Assembly: GCA_015039315.1 (NCBI GenBank)
Contig: WIDE01000010.1
Location: 502,660 to 566,659, forward strand
Source: Clavulina sp. PMI_390
Lineage: Eukaryota; Basidiomycota; Agaricomycetes; Cantharellales; Hydnaceae
Reading direction: 5' to 3'
Length of the DNA: 64,000 nucleotides
Part shown: positions 23,712-35,143 of the stretch, piece by piece
Layout: every line of letters starts with the position of its first letter
Numbering within the stretch: position 1 is the stretch's first letter
Program-made: the position numbers and the translations under genes
The notes under the pieces: generated by a model
What the model saw: the letters and a program-made list of their open reading frames with translations, nothing else
Told to the model about the DNA's origin: nothing
The model's database searches: none

Positions 23712-25667
23712 TCAGAAAACAATTTTCTTGCCTTGAGCAGGAAGTATTCCTATTTGCTCTTTTTCTTTGAGTTTCCTCTTTGCCTCCCATGAGGGATGCA
23801 ATTTCTCCTCTGACTTGGGTGCCGAATGGCCTGGGGCAGCTCTTTTCGATTCTGCAGGTCGGCTCCCTCGTCCCCGTCCAAGGCCTCCCGCACCTCTCCC
23901 AGCAGCATTCCGATTCTCCGCACCACCTTTCCAGCCGCCATCAAGTCTTGTAGGGACTTGTGATGAAGGTGTCATGGAAGCCCCTCTCCTCTCGCCTCGG
24001 CCTCGGCCTGCTCCTCGGTTAGCGTCTCCAGCGCCAGATTCAGCAGCAGCGAGTCGGGCAGCAGCGCGGGCTTTGGCTGCGAGCGCTTTGGCTTCGTTAG
24101 CGGCTCGTTCTTCCTCTCGTTGCTTCTTCACATGATTCGCGTTACGTCCGAATTTCTTCTCCCATATCCTGTGATGTGAGGGCCGTCAGCACAATGGATA
24201 AGATGCCATATGATGGATGATGCAGCAGGGTGTAGATGAGGCAAGGATGCTCTACATGGAGTGAAGTAAAGAGATGGAACGTACGCTTTCCGAGCCCGTT
24301 GGCCTCGTCGGTTCTTCCGGACTTTATCGACGCCAGGAGCCTCTACCTCCGGCCCGCTCCACGACTCGGCGTCGGAATCATCACCTCGAGTAAAACCCAC
24401 CTGGAGCGATGGCAAGAAGCGATTTGCGCCCTGGCGCCCATCATCGTCGACACCGTCCTCGTCCTCACCGGAGTAATCGATCGCAGCAGGGTCAATCGCC
24501 TCGTCTGACTCGTCAGAGTCCTCAGAATCGGAATCTGAGTTGGCCATAGCGATAGCGCGTGCACGTTTGGGTGGACGAGATGTGGAATGGGCCGAAGAAA
24601 CAGAGCCAGATTCCCAGCCTGCTGCGTCTGCTTGAATATCCATATCGTCGTCGTCTTCATCAGATGAGGCTGTCGCAACCAGTCCGTCGTCGTCGTCGTC
24701 ATAATCCTCGGGTAAGAGAGTACCCATTGAGCGTTGAGCTTTCGTTGGTGTAGGTTCCTCTTCCTCAGAATCCTCGTCGTCGTCACTATCATTAGAAGAG
24801 TCGGTCCCATCCTCAGAAACTGGATGGACATTGGGCGTAGACGGCTCAGCAATAGCCCGTAGAGAGTCGATGATGGATTTGATCCCATCTGCTAGGACCT
24901 TGGCACTGAGCAGTCGACTTTCGACTTTCTTGACAAGAGCAGAGTTGCCATTGGGAGCTTTGGATAGACTGGGATCGTTGGGTGGGAGTACGTTCTCGAT
25001 AGCATTTCGCGCCGCAGGGATCTTAGACAGATGGTCTTTATTCAGCTTAGTGTGAAGTGCTGTCAGAGCAATGGATTCATGATCGATTGTCTATGGAAAT
25101 CAAGCATTTAACAAATCGGCCCATGACTTGACGAATGGGGAGACGAGACATGGAACATGTTCACCTTGAGCACCTCGAGCTCGGCCTCTGCGGTGGCCAG
25201 TGACGTATCGGTCGATTGTGAAGCTTGTTTTCTGCACCAAAAAATGCTTTCAGCAGATCGTTTCTATACGCAGAAATTCGAACGTGCTCACCTCAACGAC
25301 TTCAGTTTCTTGATCGCTCTCCTCATCTCAAAGTCCTTCGCCTTTTTGGCAATAGCCTTGGCTTCTTTCACCCCATGGTGCTATTCGATGCACATTAGAT
25401 CACGATGAGAGGTCCAGTTCGTCATCGCATAATGACAGGTTTACTGACAAGTTTTCCTCGCAGGACCTCCTCTAGTGGCGGGGTAGCTTTTGCTCGAGCA
25501 GGCTAAAAACCGCCAATTAAGACACAAGAAGCGTAGCTCCCGTAGAGAATAACAAGTACCTTGGTCTTCTTTTCGGGTCGCTTTCGCTTTTGGCCAGCTT
25601 GTGCCGAAATGTTATCAGGCGACATAGCGAGCAGGGAGTTAAGCGCCGGATTTCCTTTTTCGGGCAT
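23712..25667 (-). CDS. BUD22: BUD22-family small-subunit rRNA processing factor
   Basis: Join on the minus strand: 25667-25560, 25502-25449, 25380-25292, 25231-25165, 25090-24285, 24168-23712, giving 526 residues, all in phase. The N-terminal third is helical and basic (KRKRPEKKTKP, HHGVKEAKAIAKKAKDFE, MRRAIKKLKSLRKQ). The middle is strongly acidic (DDDDMDIQADAAGWE, SDSDSEDSDESDEAIDPA). The C-terminus has the family signature: NRFLPSLQVGFTRGD, RKNRRGQRARKAIWEKKFG, RNANHVKKQ, and the end LHPSWEAKRKLKEKEQ, QGKKIVF. BUD22/SRFBP1 proteins act in the nucleolus in early 18S rRNA processing. Here a Gly/Arg-rich linker (RGAGRGRGERRG) precedes the last motif. The gene is divergent from the AA9 gene with about 300 bp between starts. 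Confidence 0.9.
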
Positions 25668-25968
25668 GCTGAATCTACGCCACAGTGTGATGCAGAAAGT
25701 CCATGAACGCCCCTGATTACAACGTTTCTCTTCATAGTAAAGAATACCATGGACTGCAGTCATGGATTTTATTGAGCGTCGAACCTTCCAATGTGTTGTC
25801 TTTGCTGCTTTGTTCCCCGCCAACCACTTGGATTCGACCGCTTCTGAAGCTCCTTTTGTGGCGTTTCGACCTTATAAGACCTATGGGATGCTTTCTCAAG
25901 GTACTGGACTACATCTCTCCAAACCAACACCTCCCCACCAGCGACCTGTATCATTTCATTTCACCAAC
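25668..25968. promoter_or_regulatory. Divergent promoter region, BUD22 / AA9 LPMO
   Basis: The 301 bp between the two start codons must carry both promoters. One gene is housekeeping and the other is for an extracellular enzyme expected to be inducible. I cannot point to a specific site. Confidence 0.45.
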
Positions 25969-27475
25969 ATGCTCTCCAAAACCAGAGGGTTGCACGCCAC
26001 TCTCCTTCTATCTTTCTCTATTCTCGTGAAGTCGGTACGAGGACACGGATTCGTGGGATCTATTAGAGCCAACTCTGTCAACTACACTGGTCAATATCCT
26101 ATTGACGAAGACCAGGATCCGGTGTCATCGCCGATCCGGCAGGCCTACACTGAGGGACCTGTGCTAAATGTCAGCTTGACGGCCATAGCTTGTGGTGGGA
26201 AAAATAACACCCCTGCTGCTGAGATCGCTGCCGTGTCAGCTGGATCAACGCTTTGGGTGCAGGTGCGAGCTTTGGTTACTATTACTGTAACCGACACTTT
26301 TTTTTTTACCGGCGCTTCTGATATTGTTTAGTGGATTGATGGCTCTGGGGAGCCAACGTGGCCTCATGATACCGGTCCTCTTCTAACTTACATGGCACCC
26401 TGTTCATCTTCCTCTTGTCAAGATGATCCAACGACGCTCGACTTTTTCAAGATCAAAGAGGACGGCCAGGTTCCTGGTGACCCGACTCAGTGGGTGCAAG
26501 CAGAGCTCATGAACGGCACACAGTATCAGGTTGGTGTCTCTCTCTATCGATCCCCGACTCTGCCTAACATCTCAAATGTAGATTGAAATCCCACCTGGAA
26601 TCCCTAATGGTCCCTACATCTTGCGCCACGAGATCATCTCTCTCCAGAACGCTATGAGCGGCGGGACCGGAGCTGAAAGTTATCCGTCATGCATTCAGCT
26701 CAACGTGTCGGGAAGCTCTTCCCCGCTTTCTCAGACGGCCTTTATGCAGTCTCTCTCGCTAAACTCGACCATTAAGCTTCCGGGTGGTTATAATCAGTCT
26801 GACTCTAGCTGGGTCGTGGATGTCTACACCAATCCTCAGTCGCTCAAATACACACCCCCTGGCCCCGGAATCGTCAACAGGCTGTTCCCTACTACTACGT
26901 CCAGCCTCGGTGCTATCCCCACATCCACTATCGTCGACAAATCTCAAAATACGACTACTCCTACAGGGACTAGCCCGTCAGTTTTCACAACCACCATCAC
27001 TCAGGTCTTTGTGTTGACTCTCCCGCTTGGGGGCTCAAGCTCCGCTCCAAGTGCAACGCCCAGCACCTCTCTTGCAGCACGTTTTGTCAAGGGCCAAGTC
27101 CTGAACCCGGGTCTGCCATCTACGACGAATGACTCTGCCTCTCGTGCTTACGTTCCAGCTGCCCACGTACCATCCATTTCTCTCGCGTCGCACACATATT
27201 CGGCTGCTACCTCGACGTTGACCTCTTCTATCACCTACGAAACTTCGGCGAACCCTTGGTCATCACGAAAGGCTAAGAGGGGCTTGAAGGAAAAACACAG
27301 CATCCCATCCGCTCATCCGAACGCACCGAACCCTCGCCATCGTAGCCCTGTTCGTTGGGTGCCAGTCGAGGAAAATGAGACTGATGAACATCGTCATAAG
27401 CGTTCAGGAAATCGAGCTGCTAGGTCCAGGGCCAACGGAGGCGCTGGACTTCATGACGGCCATATTCGAGTCTGA
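25969..27475 (+). CDS. AA9 lytic polysaccharide monooxygenase with basic C-terminal extension
   Basis: Join 25969-26262, 26332-26529, 26582-27475; 461 residues in phase. A signal peptide of about 25 residues (MLSKTRGLHATLLLSF...VRG) is followed by His26 in HGFVGSIRANS, the mature N-terminal histidine that binds copper. The second copper ligand is His110 in WPHDTGPLLTYMA, and the axial tyrosine is Tyr198 in SYPSCIQL. Other family marks are CGGKNN, GPYILRHEIISLQNA and the cysteine loop PCSSSSCQDD. AA9 enzymes cleave cellulose and hemicelluloses by oxidation outside the cell. The residue two before the axial Tyr, usually Gln, is Glu196 here. From about residue 280 a Ser/Thr-rich and then basic tail (RHRSPVRW, HRHKRSGNRAARSRANG) replaces the CBM1 seen in some members. 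Confidence 0.88.
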
Positions 27476-27949
27476 ATTGTGAGATGAAGAGTTCCGCTGG
27501 TGATCTGTGGCGTGCTTTGGCTCCCCGCTAATGCTATTAATACCGAGGTCTCCATGACACGTTTCTTCCCCACCTTCCCCGCCCCATTAATTATCTTGTC
27601 TCTCTATTTGATCGACATTCTTGTTCCATCATTTCTGTTGCTGTTCTTTTCTGTGCTTTATTAGTCTGCCTGTATATACTCAGTCCATGATGGAGCGCTT
27701 GACTGCTCCTTATCACTCTATGAACATCTGGTAGACCCATTTCCCAGTGGAGAGCAGCTTGATTTGATCGGTGGGAGTGGAGCGCTGGCGCATCCACGAA
27801 AATAATCATAGAGCAATATAGATACATAGCAACAGGCAACCGCAAAGCAAAGTCTGCTAACTTCGTTAGCTGACTGTAGTAAAATGTCCCAGGTGCAACA
27901 ACGACAACACACAGAATCCCAGTCTTCAATACATAGTCCATCAGCTTAG
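27476..27949. other. Convergent intergenic region
   Basis: 3' flanks of the AA9 gene and of the membrane protein gene; no gene seen. Confidence 0.5.
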
Positions 27950-29260
27950 TTACTTGGTCTGAGGATTCGGAGACGCAGGTAAAGCTCCCCCGTGCTCCAA
28001 TCTCCCTAGCAGAATCATCGATCTCCGCGCATTGTCCTGGAAGCTGACATTGCTCATCCGCGATGCTGCCCTCGGGCCTCCTGCTATTCGTGCCATAGCA
28101 GGTGTGGCAGGTGGACTTGATGGCACTTGAGACATGGACGGCACGGCCGAGATGCGGCTGATATAGCTCACGGGCCTGCCGCGCGGATCATCTGCCCAAC
28201 TTCGCCGAACGTTGTTGTAGTTGGCATGGGACGGCAGATGAGTGCCTTCGAGCCGGGCAAGTGATGCTTGTACACCGCCATCGACAGCAGCTTGGACACT
28301 ACCCCGTCGGGACCCTGGTGCTGCTGCGCCCGCAGCACCACCCGTTCCGAAGAACGAGCTAAGTAGAAGGGTGCTGCCGCGCGTGTTGCCGTACTCAGGT
28401 GGAGGGGGGCCTGCAATTTCTCGATCCTCCACATCGCCTGTTCCTCGGAAGCCAACTGCGTTCGCGTATGTGGGCAGTGGGGGTCGACTCCAGGGAGCGA
28501 AGGGGATGTTCCGAGGGTTGGCTGCGTCTGGGTAAAGGAAGGCGATCCGCTCTGCTCGCGCAATGTACCAAGCACGCTCGAGAAGCAGCAGCATCAACAG
28601 AACCACAACCGTGAAGCCCGTATGGATAAAGATGAGGCCTTGGCCCATACCGTAAACGGTGGTGTTACTCGAATTGGTGCTGGAAGGGTCGGATTGGTCT
28701 GGGGCATCAGAGGAAGAGGTAGGGGTGGAGGAGGTGGAGTTGTTAGATGAACTTGATTTGTTTTGGTTGCTCGAAACGATTTTAATCGTCAAGACCCAGC
28801 TCACAATCACTCCGACAATCATTAAGAAAGTGAAAATGAGTCGTAGGATAGTGGGCAGGGTCACTCCCCAGTAACGCGGCATCGGATCAGATGCAGCGGG
28901 CGAGCGGCCGCGCAGCAGGTTAAGGGCGCCGTGCAGGACTTTGGATCGTTTGGTGCGGGAGTCCACAGAATTGACTGTGGGGAGGGAGGTAGTAGATGCA
29001 GCTCCAGCTGGGTGCGAAGTGCGAGAGGATTCATCGGACGAGCGCTCTGCACCAGCACCAGTATTTTCGGCAGGGTGTGGGCGCAGAGTCAAGTCCGCGG
29101 AAGAAGCAGAGGGGTCGCTGGAGAACCTGGAAGCTGGCTCGGTGATTGGAGACACATAGCCGAATTCTGCAATCTTGCGGGGCAGGGGACCTGCCTCTTG
29201 GCGGGGAGATTCAGGTTCATAGGCTTGCGCCGTGGATGGGCCAGCAATTGGAGAGGACAT
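27950..29260 (-). CDS. Two-helix membrane protein with PPxY motif
   Basis: A single exon of 436 residues from ATG at 29260. A disordered N-terminus of about 125 residues leads to a first hydrophobic helix (TLPTILRLIFTFLMIVGVIV). A Ser/Asn/Thr-rich loop follows (about 45 residues, several NxS/T sites, so probably lumenal or extracellular), and then a second helix (LIFIHTGFTVVVLLMLLLL). After it comes a cytoplasmic-looking tail with RAWYIARAERIAFLYPDAA and GPPPPEYGN, a PPxY motif of the type bound by WW domains of Rsp5-like ubiquitin ligases. The rest is Ser/Ala/Arg-rich. I do not recognise the family. The loop is a glycosylation candidate; the topology is inferred. Confidence 0.7.
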   Translation of the reverse strand: MSSPIAGPSTAQAYEPESPRQEAGPLPRKIAEFGYVSPITEPASRFSSDPSASSADLTLRPHPAENTGAGAERSSDESSRTSHPAGAASTTSLPTVNSVDSRTKRSKVLHGALNLLRGRSPAASDPMPRYWGVTLPTILRLIFTFLMIVGVIVSWVLTIKIVSSNQNKSSSSNNSTSSTPTSSSDAPDQSDPSSTNSSNTTVYGMGQGLIFIHTGFTVVVLLMLLLLERAWYIARAERIAFLYPDAANPRNIPFAPWSRPPLPTYANAVGFRGTGDVEDREIAGPPPPEYGNTRGSTLLLSSFFGTGGAAGAAAPGSRRGSVQAAVDGGVQASLARLEGTHLPSHANYNNVRRSWADDPRGRPVSYISRISAVPSMSQVPSSPPATPAMARIAGGPRAASRMSNVSFQDNARRSMILLGRLEHGGALPASPNPQTK

Positions 29261-30890
29261 CGCGATTATAGCGCCCAGGCTTTATAACACTTAGTTGGGG
29301 GGTAGTAAGAGTGGCTCGCACTCGTCTTGCACCTTCATACAGGGAAGATGTGAGCCTTTGCCATGGTTCTACAAGGTAATAGGGTTATTCGTTGACGGAG
29401 AGGACTGCTCACCTGGCAAGACCAGAAAAAGAAGGGGCTGGTAGAGATGGCTAAGCAGTTGCTAGTGTGAATCTCGTCCAAAAGTTGCGCAAAAAACGTT
29501 GGAGAACGAAGAGAGACGATGAAAGGAAGGATAGTGGAAGAGAAAGGATCACAAGTACAGACTGCACAGGCTCAACATCAGGCCTCAAGTGCTCCTGAGC
29601 GCTGGCCTGGGATGAGATTGGTGAGTGGACGGACCGTAACAACAACAAGTGACGACAACAGATGGTTGCCAGCCCGATCAAAGTCCATAGATGGGATGGC
29701 GAAATTCAGCACTCAATAATAGAACTGTCACAATTTATTGAAGACCTGGAGAAATTCAATCTTGGTATCATGATTCGAGATCACGAACAAGGCATTCCAC
29801 GCTGACAGCCCCCTGGGGTCGGTCCCGACGAGCACATCAACTTGAAAAGCAAATACATCCTTATCAGGCCTCTATTGCATCATCCCGCGCAACACTATGG
29901 ACTATGAAGAGCTATGATAGTGCGGAAGGGGTTTGATTTAGCCATCAAGGCCAAGAGTTTGATGCTCAAGTCCACTCTCTATGCGGAGGGTAAGATTCAG
30001 AGCTTGGGGGAGCGTGGGAGCGTGACGGAGACCCTGTCACTCGCAATGTTGTTCGACATGTCCAGCTGGGACTTCTTCTCCGCCAGCTTTTTACTCTTTG
30101 GGCCATCTCAGTGGCTTCCTGATATACCAGAAATCGTATGAAATTCGTTGACAGAGAAGAGTGGATGCCTTAACATGTGATACTTACCAAGAGGCAACTC
30201 CCAAACCAAATCCGATCTGCACGAGGGTCAAGGAGCCAAATCCTCCCAGTTCAGCCTCTTCTTCAATCAAAAGGGTACCCTAGATCATCTGGAAGCTATA
30301 TGGTAGCTCATTTAACCTCATTTTATGTCCCCATGTGACAATTTGAGGTGTTATGTCCTGCAATGGGATGCTGGGCGCAGGTCGTCGTCGCCACTACCAT
30401 CGCGAACATACATCAAGGGCGGAGTTTTATCTCTTTCTAGAAAATTTTGGCCGATCCCTTCGCATCCCGCGTTACCCAATAGACTTTATTTGCGTCTTTG
30501 GTGGACCAGTCTGTTGTTCGAACACTGTCGTCATCACTGTTTGCATGCATGCATAGCGTTACACGTTCCGCATCGTGTGGATCCTTCTGCATACTGGACC
30601 CGTCGGAAATCTCAATGCCTCATTTTGATCCAATTCCTCGCGGTCGAGTTACGTTGCCGCCAGCGCCGCGTCAGTCAAGGAGGTTATATCAGGCAATTAT
30701 GACTCGGCGACTCAACCATTTACTCGCCATAAACGGCTATGAGCAACCAGCCATCGAGGAAAAGCCTGATACTAAATCGAGTTTCTCCCGCTCTTACATC
30801 AGCTGTATTTAGCCCCGTTGGGGGGTCGCTGGTGTAACGTGTGCACAAACAGGTCTTTCCCCCCCTCTGGATATCGACCTCTTCGCATCC
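29261..30890. other. Long intergenic region upstream of Argonaute
   Basis: About 1.6 kb between divergent genes. A minus-strand fragment near 30185-30275 reads EEEAELGGFGSLTLVQIGFG and ends in a good donor, but nothing convincing continues it. It could be a decayed gene. Otherwise this is promoter sequence. Confidence 0.4.
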
Positions 30891-33800
30891 ATGGCACAAA
30901 TCGTGTATCGCGGTAATACCAAGCCCGGAAGAGCTGGCGTCGCCGTTCGTGGCGGCGTCCAAACGAATCTATTTCGACTCAGTCTACCATCGACGAACGT
31001 GGTGTTTAGTCAATATGATGGTGCGCAACCTCTCCCTCTCCCTCTTCGTCCCTCATCTAAACTGAATCCTCATCCCACCTAGTCCGTGAGTATCAGCATT
31101 ATCCGCCCTTCTTTTCGTTCCCTCATCACGGTCCGATCCATCGGACAGGCATCCAACTCCCTGGTGGTAGGACAAACAAGGCCAACGAAAATAACTCTAA
31201 GCCCGTCCCAAAGCGTTTCTTCAAGCCAGTTATCGACTATCTCCAGAAGCGCTCTCAGTATGCTCACCTCTTCAACCCTCCCGGAGCGTATGACGGTGTG
31301 GCGTCGCTGTATATCCCTAACTCGCGCATCGGTCAGGGGGCGCCGGTACGTGTCTCCGCGCCCATTGAGTTCTAGTTGAGCTAACCTCCCATCATTCGGC
31401 TTGCAGTTCGAGCTCAACATCCCTAGAGACATGCATGAAGGTGTTGGGGACACGATCATTGTGCATCTGACGTTCGTTGACACGATCGACTCAGGGTCCG
31501 TCTTATCTTCATAGTTTGACTTTATATTGTGCTTATCAATTCTCTCTATGTAGACTTGTCAGCGCCGTGATGAAGGGCCGCAGCAACCCTGATGGGTCCT
31601 TGAAAGTCGTCAACGCCATCAACGCCCTTGTCCGAATGGCACCCCATGAGCAGACGAATGAGTTTCCTCTCACAACCAAACGCGCTTTCTTCAGCGAGCG
31701 ATCTCCACATGACCTCAAGAATGGCCTTTTACTCTTTACTGGTATCCATTCGTGCGTTTCCCCTCATTTTTACTCCTTTATAGCACCTTCCATACTGAAC
31801 TCATGGTTCTAGGAGCGTGCGTCCAGTCCTCGGATCCCTTGTCCTCAATTTGGACACTACAAGTATCGTCACGTGAGTGGTCGATCCAGAGCATCGCCAG
31901 CATAGTGTGCTAAAAATATATTCACAGATATCGCCCTGGACCCCTCCTGGGTTTCTGCCTCGACGTGTTGGGCAAACAAAATGTTCGCGACATGACACCG
32001 CAGTCTATCAGGAACGCCAAGAAGCTCATGGACTTACGAAAAGGACTTCGTCGGGTCAAAGTGTGCTACAGCCGTGCTCATCCTCTATATCACCAGCAGA
32101 TGACGGCTGGAATGCCTAAGCACTACTCTATCGCCGACATCACGCTGCAAGGCGCGAATGTAGAGTCGTTTAGCTATCACAATCAGCAAACCGATCAGGT
32201 TCAACACATCTCAATTAGGGTAAGTTGCAAGCTTCGATGTGTTGATGTCGCTCGACCAGAATTTTTCTCCATAGAACTACTTCCTCCAGCGCTATAATAT
32301 TGAGCTCCGTCATCCCGATATTGTATGCGTCAGGTTCAAGAGCCGCCCCGACAAGGAGACCATCCTACCCATTGAGCTCCTTGATGTCGTCCCTGGCCAA
32401 GTGTTCAAATCTGTGCTTGCTCCAGAAGCGTCCGCTACTATGATCTCAGTCACGAAGCGCAATCCTCTCGACCGCCTCAGAGAGATTACGGATCGGATGA
32501 AGGTATTAGTGGCTTACTCGACCTTCCTCTAATCTCGCTCTAACTATATTCTCCTCGGTCAGGACTTGCGATACGCCGAGTCGACATACTTGGCTGCCGC
32601 TGGGCTGCAGATTAACCCGGGCCCAGAACGACCGCCCGCTCGCATGCTCGCCCCTCCCTCCTTGCATTTTGGCACGGACAGAGGAGGGAAACATGTGGGC
32701 CTCTACATTCCTCAATCTTATCGCTCTATCTGACCTGCCTTCGTTTGTCCTGGCAGATCACCAAGGAACCGATCAACGGACGATGGGACTTTATGAATAA
32801 GCCTTATCATCGTCCTGGAGTAATCCGAGGCTGGGCCATCGTCGCTATGGTGCCGCCTCTTCCGCCGAACAACCTAATGCCTGACTGGATGCTGAACGAA
32901 TTCGGCAAAGGGTTACACCAAACGCTGCTCAATCGAGGTACGCATCTATGGCCTGTTTTCCCTGTATATTACTCACACCGATATGGGCCATTTCAACCGT
33001 TTCGCATTCTAGGACTGGGTACGTTTCTCCCAGCCTTTCACAAATAGACGCTTCGATCCTCATGTGATTTCTTCCCTTAGACGTACAAATCCCGCCCCAT
33101 ATCAAGACCGGCATCAATCTCGCAAATGTCGCTGTGGTATGTACACGAGACCCAGTCACTGCTGCCACAATATCTCATCCTATTCGCTCTGATAAATATT
33201 CGTTAGGAACTCAATGGCCTCGTCGACCAGATAATTCGCGACAATGACAAATGGGCACGGGCGCATAAAGGTTACAATGGTTCGGAGCCCGCACTCAGCG
33301 GATCTCAGGTGCTTCTTGTCTGTGTAGTCGTTTTCCCCAACCCAACCGTCCGGGAGGCAGTGAAAAAATGGAGCGACATCGATGGTGGGATTGCGACCCA
33401 GGTAAATTTCATACTGCCCCCTGTCTACTCGTTATATGTCTGACCCATAATTTCTTGTAGATTGTCAAACAGGACAAGATGGCCAATCAGGGAAACAGGA
33501 AGGTTGATAGTCAGGTAGGCCCAACTCTACCCCAGTTCAATATTAGTACAGCATCTAATAAACACCCCGTAGTACCTTAACAACGTGGCTTTGAAGATCA
33601 ACTGCAAGATGGGAGGCAGCAACAGTTCGATTACGAACCGCTGGTTCAGTTCTCCGGTCGATAACCCACCCCGAACTATGATTCTTGGTCAGTATACTTC
33701 GTCCTATCGACATCCATCATGTCTAATCATCTCTCTCTATGTAGGTATCGACGTGACCCACCCAGCTCCGGACTCAGAGTCCCCATCGATTGCAGCCCTG

Positions 33801-35143
33801 GTGTACAATAAGTCGCCATTCGCTCTGGACGACTATGCTGCAACTACTCGAGTCCAGCAAAAACGCGTGGAAACAGTTCAGGATTTCGCGGGCATGGCGA
33901 AGGTTCTTCTTATTCACTTCTTTGACATACGTCTCGATGTCTGATTTTTGCCGTTACGGGACCAATGATTTTCAGGAAGCCCTCATCCAACACGAGACAG
34001 CGTTCAGAGAGTTGGCCAAGCGTCGCAGAATTGAACTCCGTGACAAGTTCTACCCTCCTCACCGTATCATAATCTTCCGAGACGGTGTTTCGGAAGGCGA
34101 ATTCCAACCCGTTTTCACTGCAGAGATGCGAGCGCTGAACGGTGAGTCGATGGACTATCTCAATGGAATAATCCCTTCTGATCCTTTCATATACCTACCC
34201 TCTAGAGCTCTTCCGATCAGTCAACCTTCCTTTGCCTAAAGTCACCTTCATCGTGGTCGGCAAACGTCACCATATCCGCTTCATTGCTGCGCCGGACGGA
34301 GATCGCGACCAGAACGACAAAGGGAACCTCAAGTCTGGCCTCGTTGTTGATGATCAAATCGTCCATCCTCTCTATCGTGACTTCTATCTCCAGTCCCAGC
34401 GCCCACTCATGGGCACGTCCAGGTCTGCTCATTATACTGTGCTATATGACGACAACAACATTTCCCAGGATGAGTATGTATTCATTGTTGATATAACGCG
34501 AATATCCGCAGCGCTGACATCCTTGTGCACACTAGACTCCAGAGCCTGTGCTTCGACCTGTGCCATATGTATGGCCGTGCTACGAATGCGGTATCAATCC
34601 CTGCCCCGGTCTATTGTGCATCTATTTTCCTCACTATCTTCTTCGTTACATGCTTGCTTACTGCGATCTTATCTCGTAGATGCTGATGTGAGTGGAACGT
34701 AGCATCAGGAAATTTTGCGCCTTGAATTCACGAGGTTCGGGCGTTTCATAACCGCGTGAAGTCGTGAAGCCTCCGAAAAAGAGCGCATTTCACGACTGCA
34801 TGCTGTTCTGAAGTCCCTAAAATGCCTGGAGCTCATGAATTCGGGCGCAAAGTTTCCTGATGCTACGTCAGGTGCGAATCGTCACTGACACATTCTTCTA
34901 CCTTTGCCCTCAATATAGCTCGCTTGCACCCGCGCTCGCCTCCACCTCAGCGCCTCTGGCTTCGGTTCTGAGGCCTCTGTTCACGGAGACGAGGATGCTT
35001 CAACCCTCACGCCTCAGGTCCTGGCACAGATGAATACGAAGGTTGCCGTTCATCGTCGACAGAAACTGGTGAGCTCATTCCAGCATCCACTTTGGAGGTT
35101 GCACTAATCGGATTGGATTCGTTAGCGCATGTATTTCGTCTAA
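30891..35143 (+). CDS. AGO: Argonaute (PAZ-PIWI) small-RNA-guided nuclease
   Basis: Twenty exons: 30891-31020, 31083-31345, 31407-31495, 31554-31751, 31813-31872, 31928-32219, 32275-32502, 32563-32694, 32757-32937, 33081-33136, 33207-33401, 33461-33514, 33573-33687, 33745-33902, 33976-34141, 34206-34473, 34536-34615, 34680-34687, 34919-35068, 35126-35143; 946 residues, all in phase. The N domain holds YDVREYQHYPP and FNPPGAYDGVASLYIP. The PAZ region is near residues 260-400 (NYFLQRYNIELRHPDIVCV). MID/PIWI runs from about 530 to the end. The PIWI slicer residues are complete as DEDD: Asp667 in GIDVTHP, Glu707 in RVETVQDF, Asp753 in FRDGVSEGEF and Asp891 in VYYADLA. In fungi such proteins carry siRNAs and silence transposons, viruses and repeats. 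The donor gttctt at 33903 is unusual. Confidence 0.93.
34697..34868. repeat. MITE-like inverted repeat inside Argonaute intron 18
   Basis: A 172 bp segment with near-perfect terminal inverted repeats of about 33 bp: the left end begins ACGTAGCATCAGGAAATTTT and the right end is the reverse complement with few mismatches (..TTTCCTGATGCTACGT). A second internal inverted pair (cgtgaagtcgtgaa / ttcacgactgca) makes most of the segment foldable. No coding capacity. TA next to the inner GCATCAGG on both sides could be a 2-bp target duplication, as in Tc1/mariner-type MITEs; this is a guess. Confidence 0.75.

Noticed and set aside
29920..30275. Minus-strand fragment EEEAELGGFGSLTLVQIGFG followed by a good donor, faintly like a channel (MIP) segment
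   Set aside because: The downstream sequence does not continue the family motif in any frame; too little to call a gene or pseudogene.
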